Shown here: positions 29,301 through 34,590 of the stretch, one piece after another
Layout: the number at the start of each line of letters is the position of its first letter
Numbering within the stretch: position 1 is the stretch's first letter
Virus record (IMG/VR): IMGVR_UViG_3300042542_005004
Span: 1 to 34,590 of that record
Length of the DNA stretch: 34,590 nucleotides
DNA from: a virus
Reading direction: 5' to 3' (one strand)
Translations under genes and position numbers: made by a program
Notes under the pieces: generated by a model
Told to the model about the DNA's origin: nothing
Databases searched by the model: none
Seen by the model: the letters and a program-made list of their open reading frames with translations, nothing else

Positions 29301-31040
29301 GTAGACCCTCCGGCCCACAGCGGCATCGCCTGCTGCTTCATTGGTGCCCGACTGCAGCGGGGCGGCTGTGATGCCGATCGAGGTCGGCGCAGAACTGCTC
29401 CAAGCGCTGCTGCTCAGCGTGGCTCGCCAGTCAGCACCAGCAGGGTTGTCGATCCAGATCCGAGTGCCGCTGGCAAAGGTGTAGCCCAGGGCCTCCAGTA
29501 CCGCCGGGGCAGTCGTGCCACTGCCGATCGCCAGGCCGTTGGTGAGCGTAATGGTCGAACTGGTCACGCTGGCCACAACACCCAGCTCAATGCGGCGGAT
29601 GTTGGAGGTTTTCTCGCTGATGTTCAGCGGCACCCGCACTCGGCCCACGGCCCAGTTCTTGTCCTTGCCGAAGGCGAAGCTCTTGTAGCCCTTGGCCAGT
29701 GCAGATCCACCGCCGAATGTTGAGTTCCCCCCGTTGTCAGTGATCTCCCCGCCGGAGTCCACCATCGTGACTTCAGACTGGCCAATCCCGAAGATTGAAA
29801 CCTTCTGGATGTAGGCGTTGTTGATTGCCGAGATGTGACGAGTCTGGCGTGCAGGATTGCGCCGCACGTTGTCCGGGTCGGTATCAATATATTTCTGATA
29901 GTCTTGCGGGGTGTTGGTCAGGCTTACCCAGTTGCCGCCTTCATAAACCTGCCAGCAACGCATATCCTTCTGCTGGTTGGTGCCAGTGAAGTTGGCACAG
30001 ACCATTGACTTGAGCCCGCTTAGCTTGGCGCCATCCCAGAACGCCCCGTTCATGCCGTAGTCGGAGCGCACCGACACGTTGAAGATGTAGGGCGAAGCAC
30101 CTGTAGTGGTGTCCCACTGTGAGTTCGGCGCCTGGGTTTGATCGATCGGGCCAACGATCTGATATTCGCTGGGGCGAGCACCAAGTAGAGCATTTGCAAG
30201 ATCGGCACTCCCACCAACCGCAGACTCAATCTTTTCGTAAAAAAGATCTAACTCAGTTTTACTAGCAGGATGAAAAACATCAAGCAGATGGACAGATTCG
30301 GCGTGCCCGATCTTGTCCATTGCCGTGAAATTGAAGAAGAACCCAGTACCGGATACCTTCAACATCGCACGACGATTGCTGTAATCAGCAACCTCGTCCT
30401 GCACCGCCGGAACCCAAGTGGGGCGAATGGTGGTTTTGCGAAGATCTTGCCCATGCAGGCTGCAGCCACGAGGCCCCAGAACGCCGCCCGTTGGAGGGTT
30501 GAAAGCAATCAGCTCCTGGATCGTTGGAACTTTTTCCACGCCCCAACTTGCAAGACTTGCGCTGCCGCTACCTGGATCAGTATAAAGTAGATGTACGCCC
30601 CCAGAAAGAACAATCGTTACGCAGTCAACATGAGCGCGTGGATCGCTATATGTGTACCAGTTTTTCGATGTGATAATTGCCGCTTCAATTACAGCGCGGT
30701 TAATCGTTTTGAAGGGGCGAAAAGATGTATATCCACACTCCAATCGCTGAAGCTCAATGCGCTTTAGCTTGCTTGCAATGATTTCTTCGTCTGTTGCGCC
30801 AGTCTCGTAGCTATTGTATGCGCCGCCAACGAATTTGTCACTGCCAATATACGGATCAACGTATAAAGTAAAAGGTGCGTTGAGCGGATCAGATTGAGAA
30901 AGGGCGCCAGCGATGATCGAGGCCCCGCCCCCAAGCTGACGCATTGCATCAACAAGCGCAGCAATCTGCTCTCTGAACTGCTCGTTCGACGGCGTTACGT
31001 TCAGAGCGCCTGATTGCCCAGCACGCTTGATGATCGTCAT
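26388..31040 (-). CDS. large virion structural / tail-fibre protein
   Basis: A 1550-residue protein. The N-terminus (KRAGQSGALNVTPSNEQFRE, YVDPYIGSDKFVGG, RLECGYTSFRPFKTINRAVIEAAIITSKNW) closely resembles a conserved virion structural protein that I recall from T4-like cyanophages. A middle segment near residues 810-880 (RPSTVRLYNHQWEWAGAGNYS, GGRVTPKGSNEDG) also looks like that family. The rest is Gly/Thr/Ser-rich and beta-rich, typical of fibres. ATG 31040 is chosen; an in-frame start at 31115 would overlap the neighbour. N-terminal third is lower in GC and motif-rich, while the C-terminal two thirds are GC-rich, consistent with a mosaic origin. Confidence 0.85.
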   Translation of the reverse strand: MTIIKRAGQSGALNVTPSNEQFREQIAALVDAMRQLGGGASIIAGALSQSDPLNAPFTLYVDPYIGSDKFVGGAYNSYETGATDEEIIASKLKRIELQRLECGYTSFRPFKTINRAVIEAAIITSKNWYTYSDPRAHVDCVTIVLSGGVHLLYTDPGSGSASLASWGVEKVPTIQELIAFNPPTGGVLGPRGCSLHGQDLRKTTIRPTWVPAVQDEVADYSNRRAMLKVSGTGFFFNFTAMDKIGHAESVHLLDVFHPASKTELDLFYEKIESAVGGSADLANALLGARPSEYQIVGPIDQTQAPNSQWDTTTGASPYIFNVSVRSDYGMNGAFWDGAKLSGLKSMVCANFTGTNQQKDMRCWQVYEGGNWVSLTNTPQDYQKYIDTDPDNVRRNPARQTRHISAINNAYIQKVSIFGIGQSEVTMVDSGGEITDNGGNSTFGGGSALAKGYKSFAFGKDKNWAVGRVRVPLNISEKTSNIRRIELGVVASVTSSTITLTNGLAIGSGTTAPAVLEALGYTFASGTRIWIDNPAGADWRATLSSSAWSSSAPTSIGITAAPLQSGTNEAAGDAAVGRRVYLRRVVDTRTVAERRCSLILNNTASARLPQRHTVLQTDPNRSNGAIDRVLAAGGEEVLLVSATGKGPLPGSGVTRTAEVTIRRGAPSKTYAAATFYRQGTVVKHAGKHWQATQDLISSGANPDPALWGECFVHMPSDFNPEDSISQEAPILVLDTDTSDADDSTTLGINWTTIWTSAGPVRDQYRTATDYLGGYAFLRALGFTDAAAHAALVPQSAGSRDRDPSSSADFPTAPSGGAATGLGNWAIEFRRPSTVRLYNHQWEWAGAGNYSKAMPAVQQDMSEFNKFTYYFTNSGGGRVTPKGSNEDGFEVTPKGLEDIATGATISPESLGGQTLDEAQRTDFPNGIQVGGTAQLQDVVITGTAEFSSQSQAKTTRAGAVELASIAQLTELPGTVASSDAALEGAPEVVTIGGLNRWRQAQRLISAATGTVTIYVQSSAADRTLDQMFDTPPTAPADSIPTLARAAEYANAVIGSGNQTAEIRIAPGLYDPASVWQCSVVFRASDPTQAGWPLIFTETGDSATAETWFDGSDYGNLTTRVNFRSFVLQLRDNESAGNQLHVNTIGRQMRCQRSVDFRGGFHFLGVPELIKLVADGAITQGQLISGSVALPSGAFTTNTTTNVDTFLNQLRISNGRNPAYDSWTTTPVLQLEGNSTDVADLRGIMFGPALPSHKESLGATRAPYIATNGLVQLRWSNLYVRGNTTITSAGMGVTNAVPLSGDAHYGSASVATPWTWRQFHHTFLSSITNEPVVIDQMGGRISYNQGSAAGDRSWYRNSTDTRYLANHIHLLTSAGAEPADNDSGPFLDQFIHAKRSLVVRSSFLTPFSGSSTGNVSQGFVGRFGSNGYNTVKARGVLLGNEGLVDQERGATVFLAADSRLASGTPDNTALSIFKVAGLAINQTTQILPKYVPGSATFGAPNPVGGTGKEYNPVITAAALNQADGTFFLNMGLRSYVRGISPEHGFNITPNVVL

Positions 31041-31068
31041 TCGATGCGCCTGCGCTCCTGTGCCTATC

Positions 31069-32133
31069 CTAGCCTTCTGAGGCAAGGGCAAGCCTAATCT
31101 TGCCCGTGGCGACAAACTGAATCGTCATCGTAATGATTTCGGTAACTGAAGTGTCTACCGTGGAGTTGGATATAATAATTGGCGTCTCGTAGTAAATTCT
31201 TTTGTTTTGCTCGCAATCATTTTCAGAAGATGTTGAGTCTGCAATAACAAACTTTGCATTTGCCTTCGCCCCAACATCTGTCAAGAGCATGAGGCGCAAC
31301 AGGGAAGATGGCCCAAAGAGTTCGTAATTTTGCTTCGCGTCAACAATTGCATTGAAGCTTCCCGCCCCCTTCAAAGCGCCCTTTGCGGACTCTCCAAATT
31401 TTTGCCCAATCGCATTTTGATCGAGAACATCAACATTGGTCTCAAAGACCCAAGATGTTAAATTGGCAACCTGTTTCCAGCCGCTTACAGCCGAACTCTC
31501 TTCCAGGAAAGCAGATATTTGATCGCTAAGTGATTGAGGCAGAAACTGGTCCCCAGCTATTTCACCGCCTTGATCAAAGAAAATGGTGGGGGCGGCAAAA
31601 GAAATAATTTCATTGATGAGTGATTGCTCGTAATTCCCATAAGGGGCAGGCAAGACTACAAGCGCCCCCATGTCAAGCTTTAGCAATGGAATCAACGAGG
31701 GGCCACTTCCATTGATAGCGTCATCCTGAGACGAGTAAAAAGTAATATCATCCATTTCGTCCCTGTGTGCATAAACATACGCAGAGCTAGTTAGCGGAAT
31801 GTCGTCATAGAAGCTAGAGGCGCTGCTGCCAACATAAGTATTGCCGGTCATCAGCCTTTTTGCACCATTGGGCCCAGCGACAAACTCTCCGCCCCCATAG
31901 AACGAGTAACCGCCAGGGCAGGGGGCGAGGCCAGCCTGAGCCCCTTGCAGCAGCCCCAGGGGAACGCCTCTTTGGCACAGCAGCAGCACTCGATCGCCAG
32001 ACCAGAAGGCGGGCTCTCCCAGGTCCAGGACCGTGCCCTCAGGCCTTGAGACCAGTCGAGAGTTGTCAACAGCTGCCGGCAGCCCCCATTCCCGAGAGAA
32101 GGAAACCGTGCCGTGAACACCAAGCAGTGCCAT
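31069..32133 (-). CDS. putative tail structural protein
   Basis: A 354-residue protein. N-terminus MALLGVHGTVSFSREW is beta-like; the rest has many Ser, Gly and Leu and ends in TEIITMTIQFVATGKIRLAL, a strand set similar to the end of the tail-tube-like gene next to it. No enzyme motif is present. It overlaps the tail-tube-like gene by one base and precedes the large fibre by 28 bp. A tail or baseplate structural role is inferred from context. Confidence 0.68.
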   Translation of the reverse strand: MALLGVHGTVSFSREWGLPAAVDNSRLVSRPEGTVLDLGEPAFWSGDRVLLLCQRGVPLGLLQGAQAGLAPCPGGYSFYGGGEFVAGPNGAKRLMTGNTYVGSSASSFYDDIPLTSSAYVYAHRDEMDDITFYSSQDDAINGSGPSLIPLLKLDMGALVVLPAPYGNYEQSLINEIISFAAPTIFFDQGGEIAGDQFLPQSLSDQISAFLEESSAVSGWKQVANLTSWVFETNVDVLDQNAIGQKFGESAKGALKGAGSFNAIVDAKQNYELFGPSSLLRLMLLTDVGAKANAKFVIADSTSSENDCEQNKRIYYETPIIISNSTVDTSVTEIITMTIQFVATGKIRLALASEG

Positions 32134-32531
32134 CAGTAATTAGCAGAGGGCTTGCCGCTGATAACAAAGTTAATGTTTACGGTTGTATTTTCCCCAACAG
32201 AGATTGACTCGCTCTGGCTGGAAATAAGCACCGGCCCCGACAGTGTGCCCTGAGACTGCCCCTTTCGCAGGATAAGCGTAAGCTCGTCTGGCGATTCGCC
32301 ATCATTCAAGATGCGATTCATCAGTTGAGTTGTGGCAAGATCGTCTGTCTTGTAAAGCAGAGTCGCGCTACCACCCGTATTCCTCTTCCCATACGCAAAG
32401 GTATCATCCATGTCCCCAATCCCCGTGGTCTGAAGTGTATCCCTCGTTTTATTGATTGAGGCATTGAGCACCTTTGCAATCTTGGTGCCATTCCAGCGAA
32501 GCTCGCCCTGAGTTGCGTTGAGGATTGACAT
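32133..32531 (-). CDS. tail tube protein-like
   Basis: A 132-residue protein with GELRWNGTKIAKVLNASINKTRDTLQTTGIGD, then KRNTGGSATLLYKTDDL and ILISSQSESISVGENTTVNINFVISG. The strand-rich layout and the LNASINKTRDTL.TTG pattern fit phage major tail proteins, which stack into the tail tube. It shares one base with the next gene on each side. Not confirmed by structure. Confidence 0.68.
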   Translation of the reverse strand: MSILNATQGELRWNGTKIAKVLNASINKTRDTLQTTGIGDMDDTFAYGKRNTGGSATLLYKTDDLATTQLMNRILNDGESPDELTLILRKGQSQGTLSGPVLISSQSESISVGENTTVNINFVISGKPSANY

Positions 32532-32935
32532 TAGGGGAATCTGAGTTCGGCTCTTAGCCTTACTCTAGTGGTGTACCTGCGCCCCGGAACTCTTTCAATT
32601 ACCGGAGGTTCTTTGTTTACAAAATGCCAAGACAGTCCTGAGCCATATTGAGAAAAAAGATCGATAAATACTTGATTCGATATGCCAAAAAACAAGACAG
32701 CTGGCAGCACTAGGTCTTCAATTGGCCCCCTGGCAGAGGCATGGGCCTGAACAATTGCAAGTGCATTCGCTTCGGATATATTCTCAAAGCTGAGATCAAG
32801 AACTGCGTCCGATGGCTTGCTGGACCAGATTCTGTAACTCCTAACCCCCGACTGAGACCGCGACTCCGTAATCGCCCACTCCGGGGGCGTGAAAGTACAC
32901 CCAGTCGGCTGTATTGCAGGAAAGTTAACGCTCAT
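32531..32935 (-). CDS. putative minor tail protein
   Basis: A 134-residue protein starting MSVNFPAIQPTGCTFTPPEW, with RSYRIWSSKPSDAVLDLSFENIS and RVRLRAELRFP at the end. Start ATG 32935 overlaps the upstream stop by ATGA. An in-frame start at 32950 would be five residues longer. The size and location between the tail-tip-like and tail-tube-like genes fit a minor tail or assembly protein. No domain recognised. Confidence 0.68.
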   Translation of the reverse strand: MSVNFPAIQPTGCTFTPPEWAITESRSQSGVRSYRIWSSKPSDAVLDLSFENISEANALAIVQAHASARGPIEDLVLPAVLFFGISNQVFIDLFSQYGSGLSWHFVNKEPPVIERVPGRRYTTRVRLRAELRFP

Positions 32936-34518
32936 CGAAGGATCTCCCACGTATTTACATTGTCGTCCCAGTTCTCGGCCATCAGCAGTATGTTGTTTGC
33001 ATTTACTGGAGCATGTATCGCTTCGATGTCAAACTTGCCCTCCTCGGTAGGGGTTATCTTAGTGATTTCATAAGTTCGCACCTGGCTCTGGGACTGAGCA
33101 ACTGTAAAAATTATCCCCACCGGAGAACCCATGCCAGAAGAATCGACAACAAGAGTTTGAATCGAGGGCGAGGAGCTGCCACCGTCCCAACCAAGCACGG
33201 AATAAGAGCCGGGGGCGAGGCTAACGGTAGAAACAATGGTGCCGTCTTTGAGCACGATTCCGTTATTGAACTCGCTGTAAATTGTAGAATCCAAAGCGAG
33301 CTTGATATAATCTCCTGGGGAGAGATTTTTGCAAACCCCCTCAACAGAGGCGTAAGTTACAGTAAAGCGAATCGAGTGATCTCGCAGCCTCTTTGATCTG
33401 ATGCGAAACTTGCAAACATCTATTGCGTGTTTCTCGTTTGTAACATAGTCACTCAGATCAATCGACTCAATCGGGTCAGAGCTGCTCCCAGACAGCTCTC
33501 TTACAAGAACCTCTCTCTCAACCGGGAAAAAGCCTGGGCTTGTCAGACTTGAGCTACTCCTCTCCTCTCGCCACTTTGCGCTTACGCGGATGGGGCGAAG
33601 CTCATCAACTGGAACTGTCTCAAACTTGAAAGAATTTTCTTCAATATTTCCAGCTGTGAACAGCGACTTGTGCTGAACTGCGCTGAAAGTAAATGCGGGG
33701 GTGAGAGAATAACGCCCATTGATCTCTCTGAAATTAAGCAACATTGTTGCTGCTACGTCCGCCGCCCATTGACGAGGGGCGTTGGTTCCAAGCATGACCG
33801 CCCCATCAAAGAAGTAGCGGCGGTCAAAACACCACTGAGCGGATGCCTGAAAACTAACAAGATCGATCAAGTCATCGCTAATTCGCCCCGGCCCATACTT
33901 GACATTGGTGAAACGATCAAGTGCAATATCTGGGAAAAGGTGAGAGGGGCCAGTCGAAAGACTATTTAGAAGCCTGCGAACAACGGTGCCGCCTGTCAGG
34001 TATCCAGACAACTGCCTAAACTGCGCCCACTCAAAGGCCGAACGGATGTTCAGCCCCACCAGCGCAATTCCGTCGTAGTTGGGGGCGGGCGAGTTCTGGG
34101 ATATTTCGTTCACATAAACAACTTCGTGCTCCGGCCCCTGGGCGGCAGAGGATTCAACTTCTTCGTAGACAAATTCCTCTGCTAGCTTGCCCCAAGCATC
34201 CAGGTAGTTATCACCATCTGGCCTTGGGAAACCCATCGAGGTGCTTCTGCGCGTTGCATCAATAGAAAAACTTGACTTTGTTCTGGATATAGACTCATCA
34301 AACACCGAAGGGCTTATCTGCGGCCCATTTGCGTACCAGGAGACACCCCCAGAAGAGCCGCTGAGGACCAGGGACAGCTTGGCGTCGAGGACGACCAGCT
34401 TGCCCGTGGCCTCTCCAGAGCGGATCTCCCAGCCCGTCAGGGGCTCGATCCTGAACTCCCATCGCTTGCGAGAAGGCATCTGCAGGCGGATGTAAGAGAA
34501 GGAGGACTGCTGCGTCAT
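32932..34518 (-). CDS. tail-tip / baseplate hub-like protein, possibly extending past the window
   Basis: A 528-residue protein with mixed alpha/beta sequence and a C-terminal region (CKNLSPGDYIKLALDSTIY, GIIFTVAQSQSQVRTYEITKI) that resembles the end of phage tail-tip (host-specificity J-type) proteins. ATG 34518 gives this start, but the frame stays open without a stop to base 34590, so the real start may lie outside the window. Its stop overlaps the next gene by ATGA. Position upstream of the tail-tube-like gene fits a tail-tip role. Confidence 0.68.
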   Translation of the reverse strand: MTQQSSFSYIRLQMPSRKRWEFRIEPLTGWEIRSGEATGKLVVLDAKLSLVLSGSSGGVSWYANGPQISPSVFDESISRTKSSFSIDATRRSTSMGFPRPDGDNYLDAWGKLAEEFVYEEVESSAAQGPEHEVVYVNEISQNSPAPNYDGIALVGLNIRSAFEWAQFRQLSGYLTGGTVVRRLLNSLSTGPSHLFPDIALDRFTNVKYGPGRISDDLIDLVSFQASAQWCFDRRYFFDGAVMLGTNAPRQWAADVAATMLLNFREINGRYSLTPAFTFSAVQHKSLFTAGNIEENSFKFETVPVDELRPIRVSAKWREERSSSSLTSPGFFPVEREVLVRELSGSSSDPIESIDLSDYVTNEKHAIDVCKFRIRSKRLRDHSIRFTVTYASVEGVCKNLSPGDYIKLALDSTIYSEFNNGIVLKDGTIVSTVSLAPGSYSVLGWDGGSSSPSIQTLVVDSSGMGSPVGIIFTVAQSQSQVRTYEITKITPTEEGKFDIEAIHAPVNANNILLMAENWDDNVNTWEILR

Positions 34519-34590
34519 ACCCCTGGTGCCAAAGCAGGGGGCGAGGGTCGTGAAAGCCCCGGTAGAGCCCGATTCTCTGTAAGACAGCCT

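Overview
This window looks like part of a tailed bacteriophage (siphovirus-like) genome that infects a cyanobacterium. The phage assignment rests on the gene content: a DnaB-type helicase, ERF-family annealing protein, SSB, PD-(D/E)XK nuclease, RusA resolvase, nucleotide-pool enzymes, a lysis cassette and a long tail module, packed with 1-8 nt overlaps. The cyanobacterial host is an inference. It rests mainly on a protein with the architecture of cyanobacterial AbrB-type regulators (cyAbrB) at 14643-15188, a cyanobacterial-looking sigma-70 factor, and several small proteins that resemble cyanophage families known to me. No capsid, portal, terminase, DNA polymerase or integrase gene was recognised, so this is a partial genome.

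Layout. (1) 1-8099, plus strand: small hypothetical genes, three of them sharing an MTxPLSPA start, then an RNA polymerase alpha-CTD-like protein, a winged-helix replication-initiator-like protein, the replicative helicase, a zinc-finger protein and many small zinc-binding or coiled-coil proteins. Two minus-strand singletons (1347-1445, 5161-5370) interrupt it. (2) 8141-8967, minus strand: a three-gene island of unknown function. (3) 9062-16722, mainly plus strand: ERF, small membrane proteins including a miniature stomatin/SPFH-like protein, RecB/Cas4-like nuclease, SSB, dNMP kinase, RusA, cyAbrB-like regulator, MazG-like, NrdR-like zinc ribbon and dCTP deaminase. An HNH endonuclease lies at 10799-11104 on the minus strand. 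(4) 17144-18052: a complete sigma-70 factor that ends the plus-strand arm. (5) 18049-34590, minus strand: metallophosphoesterase, a glucosaminidase/L,D-transpeptidase-type endolysin, three small membrane proteins (holin/spanin candidates), then tail-fibre, adaptor, tail-tube-like and tail-tip-like genes. The last gene is open to the right edge.

How the parts fit together. The plus-strand arm reads as early/middle genes for replication, recombination, nucleotide supply and transcription control. The minus-strand arm reads as late lysis and structural genes. The two arms converge and overlap by 4 bp at about 18.05 kb. The phage appears to carry three separate host-transcription-like parts: a standalone alpha-CTD, a cyAbrB-like regulator with its own promoter and terminator, and a sigma factor. 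This is the most interesting system-level feature.

Two genome-scale signals stand out. The hexamer GGGGCG/CGCCCC is strongly over-represented: my by-eye count is about 110, against roughly 17 expected for a random 50% GC sequence. It thins out in the GC-rich tail-fibre block at about 21.4-30.2 kb, which therefore looks like an exchanged module. No tRNA, CRISPR array, insertion sequence, attachment site or diversity-generating retroelement was found. No gene-free stretch exceeds 300 bp; the longest is 12315-12565.
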